From contig JAUYAL010000051.1 of NCBI GenBank assembly GCA_030693535.1, positions 17,774 through 81,773 on the forward strand: a DNA stretch of 64,000 nucleotides. Reading direction: 5' to 3'. The position numbers and the translations under genes are program-made. Below the pieces are notes generated by a model, which made no database searches, was not told where the DNA came from, and worked only from the letters and a program-made list of their open reading frames with translations. The stretch comes from Methylotenera sp. (GTDB lineage Bacteria; Pseudomonadota; Gammaproteobacteria; Burkholderiales; Methylophilaceae). Positions within the stretch are counted from its first letter, which is position 1; the number at the start of each line of letters is the position of its first letter. Positions 33,811 to 40,931 of the stretch are shown here, in pieces.

Positions 33811-34767
33811 ATGCCACAAATAACTACACATCTCATTGCAGATGAAATCAGTATAAAAAAACGCGTCGAAGAATTAAAAAATCGTTCCGATGATATTAAA
33901 AGTCGAATTGCGCATATCCTTAAACATCTTTGGAATCCTGAACGCACTGTCATAACGGTTCCAGGAAGTGTTGATTTAACTTTACTAAGGCAAAATTTCC
34001 CGCATTTTAGTGAAGTCATCGATTTTTACGAAAACTCAATCATTACACTTGATAGATTGGGTTTACCTTTTGAGGTTCCACCTGTTTTATTACTAGGGGA
34101 TCCAGGACTGGGTAAAACATATTTTACTAGCGAATTTGCCAAATGCATCAATATCCCTTTTTACGAAATATCCTTGGCTACAACCAGCTCTACTTTCGGA
34201 CTGAGTGGTGGAAATTTGCAATGGTCCGAAGGGTCGACTGGTTTTATCGCTAATACCCTAGCAAACAGTGAAGCTGCTAATCCAATCATCTTGATTGATG
34301 AAATTGATAAAGCACCATTAGACGCTAGATATAATCCTATGAACGTTTTTTATAGTTTACTAGAAGCTCATTCAGCGAAACGTTTTAAGGATGAAGCACT
34401 AGAAATTGAGATTGATGCAAGCAAAATCATCTGGATTGCCACTGGCAACTATGCCAATCAGATTCCAGCGCCCATTCAATCTAGAATGCGGATTTTTGAA
34501 ATAACCCAGCCCAGTCCGGATTGCATGCCAACTGTTATTACAAATATCTATAGACATGTAGTGAAGCATAAAGCCTATGGAAAACTTTTAGACGAGTCTT
34601 TAAATGATTCAGTCATTGATCATTTAACAAAACTATCCCCTAGAACTGTTAAATTAGCGATTGAGGAAGCCGCATTTAAGGCAATTTGTAACCATCGTGA
34701 CTCGATTATTATTAAGGATTTACCAAAGCTTGGAAAGGAGATATATCGTGTCGGATTTATTAAATGA
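33811..34767 (+). CDS. Lon-like AAA+ ATPase without protease domain (module A)
   Basis: 318 residues from the ATG at 33811, preceded by AAGGAG at 6 nt. An N-terminal helical part (1-90) is followed by an AAA+ core: Walker A G-D-P-G-L-G-K-T (96-103), Walker B L-I-D-E-I-D (161-166), sensor-1 Asn in A-T-G-N-Y (213) and likely Arg fingers in Q-S-R-M-R (225, 227). The segment L-L-E-A-H-S-A-K-R-F-K-D-E-A-L-E and the sensor region resemble the Lon AAA+ module, but no Ser-Lys protease domain follows. A divergent paralogue is at 40915-41868. The reading frame ends inside the zinc-ribbon gene, suggesting a complex of the two products. Its substrate is unknown. Confidence 0.8.
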   Translation: MPQITTHLIADEISIKKRVEELKNRSDDIKSRIAHILKHLWNPERTVITVPGSVDLTLLRQNFPHFSEVIDFYENSIITLDRLGLPFEVPPVLLLGDPGLGKTYFTSEFAKCINIPFYEISLATTSSTFGLSGGNLQWSEGSTGFIANTLANSEAANPIILIDEIDKAPLDARYNPMNVFYSLLEAHSAKRFKDEALEIEIDASKIIWIATGNYANQIPAPIQSRMRIFEITQPSPDCMPTVITNIYRHVVKHKAYGKLLDESLNDSVIDHLTKLSPRTVKLAIEEAAFKAICNHRDSIIIKDLPKLGKEIYRVGFIK

Positions 34768-35170
34768 ATCATTGGAAGAAAGTTTTAATGCAGAAAACTA
34801 TGTAAGAACTCTTTGTGAAAATACTAAGATAATTCTAAATCTTTATGCAAATGTTCAATTTCCAATTGGCTGGAAAAAGATTGTTGCAGAATTAATCAAT
34901 ACGATTAAAAACTATCCAGTTAGCATCACTAAAATTAATGACTCCTTTACTTTGTTGGAAGTTAAATTTGAGATAGCAAAGCCTACTAAAGAAGTATGTG
35001 TTTGGCGAGCCATTGATAAAGCGCGTTCTGATTCTGCATGTACGTGCGCATTGTGTGGGGAAGAAATGCGGTCCAGACAAAAATCGAATCCTTTTGAGTT
35101 GCTTTGCGTTGAATGTAAAAAAACTGCAGGAAAACTTGGTAAAACTCAAACTTGGTTGGATAAGTATTGA
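34748..35170 (+). CDS. Zinc-ribbon partner of the AAA+ ATPase (module A)
   Basis: 140 residues starting at GTG (34748), with AAGGAG 7 nt upstream and a 20-nt overlap with the ATPase. A middle region has F-P-I-G-W-K-K-I-V-A-E-L-I. A Cys4 ribbon follows: C100-x2-C103 and C120-x2-C123. The C-terminus is G-K-T-Q-T-W-L-D-K-Y. The module-C paralogue (40554-40931) has the same GTG start, overlap, P-I-G-W and T-W-L-D ending. The conserved C-terminal motif may be the contact with the ATPase. I recognise no named family. Confidence 0.75.
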   Translation: MSDLLNESLEESFNAENYVRTLCENTKIILNLYANVQFPIGWKKIVAELINTIKNYPVSITKINDSFTLLEVKFEIAKPTKEVCVWRAIDKARSDSACTCALCGEEMRSRQKSNPFELLCVECKKTAGKLGKTQTWLDKY

Positions 35171-35286
35171 TTAATTTTATTGAGCTAATAAATGTGTGCA
35201 GTGTTCATCGTAGCGTAGTTTATTTAAATATCTAACAATCTTGAATTGTTAATTATTAATGAGCCCGTTCACACTGAAAATGTTAT

Positions 35287-36048
35287 ATGACAAATCATCT
35301 GATGCTCTCTGATCTTCATAATGAATTTACAGTATTTAAACCTGATGTTGAGGTGCGTTCTGTCGATGTTGTCATTTTAGCTGGAGATATTGATAAAGGT
35401 AGTAAAGGTATCTACTGGGCGCGTAGTCAATGGCCTGATAAAGAAATCATCTATGTAGCAGGTAATCATGAGTTTTATGGAAAAATTCGTGGTCATGTAA
35501 TGGCAGAACTTCGAATTGCAGCTAAAGAAACTGGTGTTCATTTTTTAGAGAATGAACAAATATTCATTAATGGTATTCGTTATTTAGGTTGTACCCTTTG
35601 GACTGATTTTAAACTTTTTGGTGAAAAATTTGAGTTGGCTTGTATGAGTCATGCGATTCAAGGGCTGAATGATTTCAAGGTGATTCACGAAGGGGACAAA
35701 GTTTTTAGCCCAACCGACTCCATTAAATTTTTTAATAGTTCATATAATTTCTTGCGTGAAAACCTTGTTGACTACAATTACAATGGCAAAACAATAGTGG
35801 TTACACATCACTTACCCTCCAACCAATCAATAGCATATCGGTTTAAAAAAGATATGCTTTCCGGATGTTTTGCTCCTGACCTTGATCATTTATTAGGATA
35901 TTCAGAGCTGTGGATACATGGGCATACTCACGATAGTTTTGATTACACCTTTAAAAATACACGTGTGATATGTAATCCAAGAGGATGTTTTATTAATAAC
36001 ACTATAGAAAATGCACAGTTTAAGCCTGCTCAGATTATATCTATCTGA
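35287..36048 (+). CDS. Calcineurin-like metallophosphoesterase
   Basis: A 253-residue enzyme with the complete set of metal-binding motifs: S-D-L-H (8-11), G-D-I-D, G-N-H-E-F, T-H-H-L-P and G-H-T-H. These coordinate a two-metal centre that hydrolyses phosphate mono- or diesters. It has no signal peptide and so is cytoplasmic. It lies 116 nt after the module-A zinc-ribbon gene and may belong to the same cargo; its substrate cannot be told. A nucleotide or cyclic-nucleotide phosphodiesterase is one possibility in this setting. Confidence 0.85.
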   Translation: MTNHLMLSDLHNEFTVFKPDVEVRSVDVVILAGDIDKGSKGIYWARSQWPDKEIIYVAGNHEFYGKIRGHVMAELRIAAKETGVHFLENEQIFINGIRYLGCTLWTDFKLFGEKFELACMSHAIQGLNDFKVIHEGDKVFSPTDSIKFFNSSYNFLRENLVDYNYNGKTIVVTHHLPSNQSIAYRFKKDMLSGCFAPDLDHLLGYSELWIHGHTHDSFDYTFKNTRVICNPRGCFINNTIENAQFKPAQIISI

Positions 36049-36072
36049 TGGATTATAATTAAATTTTCAAAC

Positions 36073-36333
36073 TCAAATATTTCTTGGCCCAAACATAATG
36101 ATCATCATACCCACTAACGCAAATGTTACGCCCAGCAAATCCCACGCAGTGGGCTTAATACCATCGACAAACCATAACCAAAAAATTGCTACAGAAATGT
36201 AAACCCCGCCATAAGCAGCGTAAACCCTACCAGCGGCAGCAGGATGTAATGTCAGTAGCCAAACAAATAAGCCTAATGAAAGAGCACCAGGTATTAACAA
36301 CCAAATCTTTGATTGACTAATAATAAGGATAAT
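36073..36333 (-). pseudogene. Truncated YnfA (UPF0060) small membrane protein
   Basis: The C-terminal two thirds of a YnfA-family protein are intact: [30 protein letters not shown] and D-L-L-G-V. YnfA is normally about 108 residues with four membrane helices. Here homology stops at about 36303 and the first 30 or so residues, including E-I-x-G-C-Y-L-P, are gone. The break is within 100 nt of direct repeat R2, so the gene was probably cut by the rearrangement that brought the module in. A TTG at 36300 could still start a 75-residue product. Confidence 0.7.
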
Positions 36334-36389
36334 TCATATATATTCTATTGCAGGTAAATACCTAAATCACAAGTTAGTTGACTAAAAAG

Positions 36390-36613
36390 ATTAATTAAGG
36401 ATAATCATTACAAATATTAATTATTTAATAAAGTCAATAACTTATATCCAGACAAAAATCGTTGACTATAATTGTTGTATGCTAAGCAGTAAATCAAAAC
36501 CTATCAAACAAATCGCTTAATATTTAAAGCGTATCGGCTCTACTTGCCGCTCTCCTAATTTATTGAATATAAATATTTCAATTTAATATTTTAGCCGTCA
36601 ATAAATGACGGCT
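36390..36613 (+). repeat. Direct repeat R2 (degraded module leader, copy B)
   Basis: A degraded copy of R1, 2.8 kb downstream in the same orientation. It keeps AAGGATAAT, TACAAAT, TCAATAACTTAT, a TATAAT (36467-36472), the micro-ORF codons and an 8-bp AGCCGTCA/TGACGGCT hairpin (36593-36600 with 36606-36613). No ATPase gene follows; instead there is a methyltransferase on the other strand. Confidence 0.65.
36479..36586 (+). pseudogene. Micropeptide copy B, interrupted by a stop
   Basis: Begins M-L-S-S-K-S-K-P-I-K-Q-I-A, then TAA where copy A has Leu (TTA), then continues in frame with Y-L-K-R-I-G-S-T-C-R-S. The ATG lies 7 nt after TATAAT as in copy A. The loss of its downstream ATPase and the broken frame indicate decay. 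Confidence 0.6.
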
Positions 36614-36704
36614 TGGGCCGTAAGCATTTACTCATTATAAGAATTTAAATACACTCGATACCAATTACTCACCACCGAATACTTGGTTATTCAACATATC
36701 CATT
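36614..36704. other. Short gap between R2 and the methyltransferase gene
   Basis: Contains a 15-codon minus-strand frame overlapping the methyltransferase stop. It has no independent support and I make nothing further of this stretch. Confidence 0.3.
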
Positions 36705-37376
36705 TCAGGCATATGCAATCCATCCGCGAAATGCCAAGCCCACGTAGAAAACGCTGATGTTAGAGAAGCCTGCCCTTCGCATAAGCTCTTCATCTTGTTC
36801 AGGAGTAAGGATAGGCAGTTGTTTTCCAATCGTAGCCGCAGAAGTCTTTGCCTGCTCAGGATCTACTCCAGAAGATATCGCAAATGCAGCACACCTAGAC
36901 AACCACAGATCACGTTCGGCAGGATTTTGAGGGATGCTGTAGTGCATGGCGACAAAAATTCCTCTAGGCTTCAATCGGGCATGAATTTCACACAATGTTC
37001 TATAGCGTTCAGCTTCATCAGTAAAATGAAGTGTTAAAAGACAAGACGCAGCATCGAAAGGGCCCATCGGCGCTACTTCAACATATCCCTGATGCAGTTG
37101 AATTCGAGATACCAATGGTCCAAGAGCATTCTTCGCGAGACTCAGCATTTCGGCTGAAGGATCAACACCATCAAAATGCCAACCTGAAAAAGACTCTGCG
37201 AAGAACTTAAGCTCCATTCCACCACCAGCACCAATTACTAGCACACGCCCATCTACTGGTGTGCTCTCAGCTAATAGCACGGCTGACATACGATGTATGT
37301 CACTCAAACCAGGAACACGTCTGATTGCATTTTCTGAATAGTTGGCAATAGCCTTGGAATCTGAGAAAGATGACAT
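36705..37376 (-). CDS. Class I SAM-dependent methyltransferase
   Basis: 223 residues. The SAM-binding motif I is V-L-V-I-G-A-G-G-G-M-E-L-K (about 46-58), followed by acidic D-G-V-D-P-S-A-E-M-L and a post-motif A-S-C-L-L-T-L-H-F. This is the methyltransferase_25/Tam-like small-molecule class, not a DNA or rRNA enzyme. Its substrate is unknown. The base composition is higher in GC than its neighbours, so it may have a separate origin. No partner gene is adjacent. Confidence 0.8.
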   Translation of the reverse strand: MSSFSDSKAIANYSENAIRRVPGLSDIHRMSAVLLAESTPVDGRVLVIGAGGGMELKFFAESFSGWHFDGVDPSAEMLSLAKNALGPLVSRIQLHQGYVEVAPMGPFDAASCLLTLHFTDEAERYRTLCEIHARLKPRGIFVAMHYSIPQNPAERDLWLSRCAAFAISSGVDPEQAKTSAATIGKQLPILTPEQDEELMRRAGFSNISVFYVGLAFRGWIAYA

Positions 37377-37542
37377 GCTGTGATACCTAAAAATGAAATT
37401 AATATGCGCTGAGTAAATCTAAAGGAAATAATGCTAACTATTTATGACCACTAAATTAATGGGCTAATTTAGACCAAAATGCAAACATTTAACTTTTAAA
37501 TAAAAGGGCACTGCTAGCTCATTAAGGATTTTGGCAATTTAA

Positions 37543-37776
37543 CTAACCAATTTTATGCGAATTTTTAAGGGCTACAGTCAGGTTTGGGAATTGCTTTTGA
37601 ATAATGGAAATTGCATCATTTAAGTTTTTTGCTTCAACTAACTCAGTGAAACTAATTAAATCGGGATGTAGACTTTCACCAGCGGAGTTTGTTAGCACAT
37701 TTTTACCCCAGAAATCATGGTAGTCCTTGTTTCGACCTTCTCTGATTACGACAATGCTATATATGTTTTTTGCCAA
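37543..37776 (-). CDS. Hypothetical protein, 77 aa
   Basis: Starts at TTG with AAGGA 6 nt upstream. Encodes a soluble, slightly acidic protein with the N-terminal strand I-Y-S-I-V-V-I-R-E-G-R and a C-terminal helix-strand pattern. No family is recognised. A frameshifted remnant lies directly upstream in the same direction, so the pair may once have formed an operon. Confidence 0.5.
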   Translation of the reverse strand: MAKNIYSIVVIREGRNKDYHDFWGKNVLTNSAGESLHPDLISFTELVEAKNLNDAISIIQKQFPNLTVALKNSHKIG

Positions 37777-37786
37777 ATCAAAGTCC

Positions 37787-37947
37787 TTAATAATTAGACT
37801 GACGGCAAGTTATCTGGCGGAACGGACTGGCTTGGGCAAAGTAAATTACATCGGGTGTATACATTTCTATGTAGTAAATGCCACGCTTCAAACTGTCAAC
37901 GTTGAAAGCCTCGATAAGTTTTTCAGAAGGTGGAAAATATTTCAAAC
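37787..37947 (-). pseudogene. Frameshifted small gene at an A7 tract
   Basis: A TTG start after GGGGAT reads L-K-Y-F-P-P-S-E-K and then loses frame in a run of seven A (minus strand, around 37919-37925). In the neighbouring frame a convincing coding stretch continues (E-A-F-N-V-D-S-L-K-R-G-I-Y-Y-I-E-M-Y) to a TAA at 37787, 10 nt before the next gene. It is either a real frameshift, a slippage site, or a sequencing error in the homopolymer. Confidence 0.4.
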
Positions 37948-38140
37948 TGATATCCCCATAGCTTTGCTGTTAGTACAACACATTTACTAATGAATTGCCC
38001 GCATCCTGTATAGATGTTCATTGAAAATGATGTAAAAATTGCCTCAATAGTTATTTTAAAAAGATTGCTCACAAATTTTCAATTTGCACTCTAATAGTAA
38101 TTGTAGAAACCAATGGATATCCATATCGATTAAATTACCA
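37948..38140. other. Gap upstream of the frameshifted gene
   Basis: AT-rich sequence between two minus-strand genes. No ORF, palindrome or consensus promoter is evident. Confidence 0.3.
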
Positions 38141-39088
38141 TTACCTCTGCAATGGTTCAATAAATCGTGTCCAAAAATGCTCTGCAACACCTTCATTTCC
38201 TAGTAACTGCTCTCCACGACCACTGAAGCTCATCAATGGTTTGAACCCTAAAGAGTATCCATCGTCTGCTATGCTCATGCTTTCGTTATAACTATTATGA
38301 GTAATTCCATTTAGGCTAAAATACAGCTCATGTCCCATGCGATTATTTGCAATCCAAATTCCGCACTGACATATACGTTTACCTTGAGCGTAGACAGATG
38401 CTTCAAAAGAATTTGCATCAACTCTTTTAAATTGTGTCTCAATCCCGTGATTTCGTTTTTCCAATTCTTGAAGCGAGTTTTCGAAATAGCCAGATATGTA
38501 CTCAATAGCACCTAATTGAGCCAGATCATACTCCCTGTCAGTAAATGCTTTCTTGATTCTTAAATTGCTTGAACGATTGATAGTTTTCGGTATGGATTGA
38601 GCAATTTCATTTTGCTTAGGTACTAATACTTCTGTATTTAAACTTTTACGATTTAATTTCCCAATAGAAGTTTTGATCGCTTGTACTACTTGAAGGAACC
38701 CGTCATCGTACGTGGGAAAGTGTATGATGGGTTTACCATCTGCAGTAGCTGCTAGTAACTTACCAAAAGGAAGATCATGCCAATCACAGGGTCTTAAAAT
38801 TATGGGAATTACTATAGCTTCACCATTTTCGTGTCGTTGCAAAGCCCGCTTCATTTCAATCTCGAAGCAGTAGTCAGAAGCAATAAAATCAGGACTTACT
38901 AGCAATAGCACTATGTCTGCATTTTCAAACTGATTGCTAATTTCCTTGGAAAATTCTTGTCCAGCCGCAATTCTACGATCATGCCAGGTGTCTATAAGCC
39001 CTTGTCTTTTTAGACTGGCAAGATGAATTTCAAGTCTATTGCGAAGCTCTTCATCCGCATGTGAATAGGAGAATACAAGTGTCGGCAA
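38141..39088 (-). CDS. TIR-domain protein
   Basis: 315 residues starting at TTG, with GGGGT upstream, 14 nt after the gene before it. The first 130 residues form a TIR domain: L-V-F-S-Y-S-H-A-D-E, V-L-L-L-V-S-P-D-F-I and S-D-Y-C-F-E-I-E-M-K-R-A-L. Glu78 (in E-M) is the likely NAD-cleaving residue. R-P-C-D-W-H-D-L-P-F-G-K-L follows, as in many bacterial defence TIRs. A linker leads to a C-terminal domain of about 150 residues without recognised homology, possibly a sensor. Bacterial TIRs of this kind usually deplete NAD to stop phage growth. Confidence 0.85.
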   Translation of the reverse strand: MPTLVFSYSHADEELRNRLEIHLASLKRQGLIDTWHDRRIAAGQEFSKEISNQFENADIVLLLVSPDFIASDYCFEIEMKRALQRHENGEAIVIPIILRPCDWHDLPFGKLLAATADGKPIIHFPTYDDGFLQVVQAIKTSIGKLNRKSLNTEVLVPKQNEIAQSIPKTINRSSNLRIKKAFTDREYDLAQLGAIEYISGYFENSLQELEKRNHGIETQFKRVDANSFEASVYAQGKRICQCGIWIANNRMGHELYFSLNGITHNSYNESMSIADDGYSLGFKPLMSFSGRGEQLLGNEGVAEHFWTRFIEPLQR

Positions 39089-39102
39089 CGCTTACCCCAA
39101 AT

Positions 39103-39537
39103 CTAAACCAAAGGTTTCAAGAGTGCTAAATTGATGAAATTTACAATGATCTCAGGTGCCATATGCTCAATTTCGATTCTGTCTTTGTTCTCTTCAACTT
39201 CAAAGTCAGTTATTCCTTGACCGTTGTATGTGAATGAACCTATCACGTCTTCAAGTTCTTTAAATTTGGGGGTTATGCGTAAACAATAAATTGTGCCGAG
39301 TAACGAACCATCTTCAAGTGCGGTTGCAACCATTTGGAATCTAAGCCGCATTCCAGCAAAAAAAACATCAAAGTAATTATTGCCTGTTGGGGGCTCAAAT
39401 AAGAATCCGGGTATTTTCCATTTTGAATTTATCAAAAACTGTGACCCTCGGTAAAAGCGTTCGAATCCATCAACCAACGCAGGATAACGTTTATCAAAGT
39501 GAACAGTTTTTTCGTAGGCTTGAGCCACCAACTTCAT
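39103..39537 (-). CDS. Hypothetical partner of the TIR gene, 144 aa
   Basis: A soluble protein with alternating strands, e.g. F-D-V-F-F-A-G-M-R-L-R-F-Q-M-V and G-T-I-Y-C-L-R-I, and an acidic C-terminal half. It precedes the TIR gene by 14 nt in the same direction and is likely co-transcribed. It may be the sensor or regulator of the TIR effector; that is inference from position. No family recognised. Confidence 0.6.
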   Translation of the reverse strand: MKLVAQAYEKTVHFDKRYPALVDGFERFYRGSQFLINSKWKIPGFLFEPPTGNNYFDVFFAGMRLRFQMVATALEDGSLLGTIYCLRITPKFKELEDVIGSFTYNGQGITDFEVEENKDRIEIEHMAPEIIVNFINLALLKPLV

Positions 39538-39781
39538 ACATGTTTTCTGTTTAAGAATTAATTAATTAGATTGAACGAAAGCATACAATAAACTTCAATT
39601 TGTATGGCTAATTAATTTTAATCTATTGAGTGAATCAAGGAATAACACTATTGAAATCTTTACTTGCTGAAAATGGTGGTGGCTATATCAACTAAAATTT
39701 CACCTCTTGACCAGTACGTCGTTTACGCTCAATGCGTTCAGAACATTAAGATACTTCACATAACAATAAGAAATGGTTTAA

Positions 39782-40005
39782 ATGAAATAATCTTCGAAAC
39801 TAAAAATTGAGTCATTTCCTACAGATAATCAATATTGGAAGGTGGTTTGGATAAGCAATATCGAATTAAATCCCTTTTCAAAATCAGAGTATTCAGTTTC
39901 GACATTTCTCAAAAATGTAAGTAAAGTAACACTGAACCGACTTTAAATTATCGATATAGTGACATAGAGTTACTGCCAAATGATTTAGAAGAAGTTGCTT
40001 TGTAA
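39782..40005 (+). pseudogene. Decayed plus-strand gene
   Basis: ATG-AAA-TAA followed in frame by a good coding stretch (K-L-K-I-E-S-F-P-T-D-N-Q-Y-W-K-V-V-W-I), then a stop at about 39945. The neighbouring frame continues Y-R-Y-S-D-I-E-L-L-P-N-D-L-E-E-V-A-L and ends at 40005. A GGGG ribosome site then precedes a 16-codon frame at 40017-40067 (M-F-E-W-P-L-W-E-Y). So a small gene, and the beginning of the next, have been broken by one stop and one frameshift. The family is not recognised. The rest of the 39538-40074 gap shows nothing else. Confidence 0.45.
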
Positions 40006-40074
40006 GGGGAATTTTGATGTTTGAATGGCCGCTTTGGGAATATAGCCGTGATTTATTTATAGTCTAACCGCTAT

Positions 40075-40281
40075 TTAAACTACCCCACCATAACTGATTG
40101 CGCTAAGTATTTTTTTTACCTCAATAAGTCCTGAATCTGATTCAGCCATAGATATAGGAGTTGCACCTAGAATAAGATTCTTTCTGTTTAGCCAAGCTTC
40201 GGCTTCTGCTTTTGAACCGAACGTTTCAATTGCATGTGCTCGCATTTCATTAAGACGAAGTGATGTAGATTTCGTATTCAT
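40075..40281 (-). CDS. Orphan DUF2384 (MbcA/ParS/Xre-type) antitoxin
   Basis: 68 residues from the ATG at 40281. The C-terminal part (F-G-S-K-A-E-A-E-A-W-L through L-G-A-T-P-I-S-M and S-G-L-I-E-V-K-K-I-L through Y-G) is the DUF2384 toxin-binding domain. That domain normally follows an HTH and precedes a RES-domain NADase toxin. Here the HTH is missing and there is no RES gene on either side. It is either a trimmed antitoxin or a short variant that protects against RES toxins in trans. Confidence 0.7.
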   Translation of the reverse strand: MNTKSTSLRLNEMRAHAIETFGSKAEAEAWLNRKNLILGATPISMAESDSGLIEVKKILSAISYGGVV

Positions 40282-40403
40282 ACATAACCACCCAAGGAAT
40301 ATCAAAAGTTATAAAAATTCCCGATTCAGAAACTGGTTTATGCCGCTTCTAGCCATTTTAAAATTAATTATTGACATTCAATAACGTATTTTTCCAGATA
40401 TAT

Positions 40404-40529
40404 TCAATCGGATCTGTGAGAGATCCAAGTATTTCTCATTGCCCGCCAAAGTCTAACAAATGGTGACCAAAATGATGACCATCCCCGCTTAAATCCAATC
40501 AAAAATTCTTCTTTAAATGTTTTCCACAT
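40404..40529 (-). CDS. Aromatic-rich 41-aa small protein after module C
   Basis: The ATG lies 25 nt after the module-C zinc-ribbon gene in the same direction. The peptide begins M-W-K-T-F-K-E-E-F-L-I-G-F-K-R-G-W-S-S-F and continues W-S-P-F-V-R-L-W-R. It has a strikingly high Trp/Phe and Lys/Arg content, suggesting an amphipathic, membrane- or protein-binding helix. Module A has no equivalent. The composition and position argue for a real gene; no function is recognised. Confidence 0.5.
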   Translation of the reverse strand: MWKTFKEEFLIGFKRGWSSFWSPFVRLWRAMRNTWISHRSD

Positions 40530-40553
40530 AATTGATCTACCATCATTAGATGA

Positions 40554-40931
40554 TCAGAACGAATCTAACCATGTGCCCGTACGTTCCGCTTTAGTTGTAT
40601 CTATACAGTCTCTACAGATGCCTTCACTAACATCGCCAACACCACATCCTGCGCATAGTGTTGAAGCTTTCTTATGTGCCAAATAAACGGCTCTAAAAAC
40701 TTCCCCATGATTTTGATGAGAAACTGAAATCTCAAGACGGCCTTTCTTATCAGTGATTCCCCATATAATGACATTCCGAAACTTTTTCAGCGAATGGATG
40801 AATTCCTCAATTACAGAATTCCAACCTATAGGGTAGCGAGGTATACCGATCATTTGAATATTGGGTAAATCTGCAATCAAAGCATCAAAATGAAGATTTA
40901 CTTTTTTGTGTGCTTTAGATGAATCCGACAC
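40554..40931 (-). CDS. Zinc-ribbon partner of the AAA+ ATPase (module C)
   Basis: 125 residues from GTG (40931) with AAGGAG 7 nt upstream and a 17-nt overlap with its ATPase. It has P-I-G-W-N-S-V-I-E-E-F, a ribbon with C93-x2-C96 and C106-x2-C109, and the ending R-T-G-T-W-L-D-S-F. It is the counterpart of 34748-35170 but well diverged, so the duplication is old or the copies were acquired separately. Confidence 0.75.
   Translation of the reverse strand: MSDSSKAHKKVNLHFDALIADLPNIQMIGIPRYPIGWNSVIEEFIHSLKKFRNVIIWGITDKKGRLEISVSHQNHGEVFRAVYLAHKKASTLCAGCGVGDVSEGICRDCIDTTKAERTGTWLDSF

Noticed and set aside
36390..36420. Possible Fur box (GATAATCATTA)
   Set aside because: Only a half-site match in very AT-rich sequence, and it is part of the R1/R2 repeat.
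36614..36710. 15-codon minus-strand frame overlapping the methyltransferase stop
   Set aside because: Too short and without ribosome site; it could be chance.
39440..39480. T-loop-like TTCGAATCC suggesting a tRNA
   Set aside because: It lies inside a coding region and no cloverleaf can be drawn around it.
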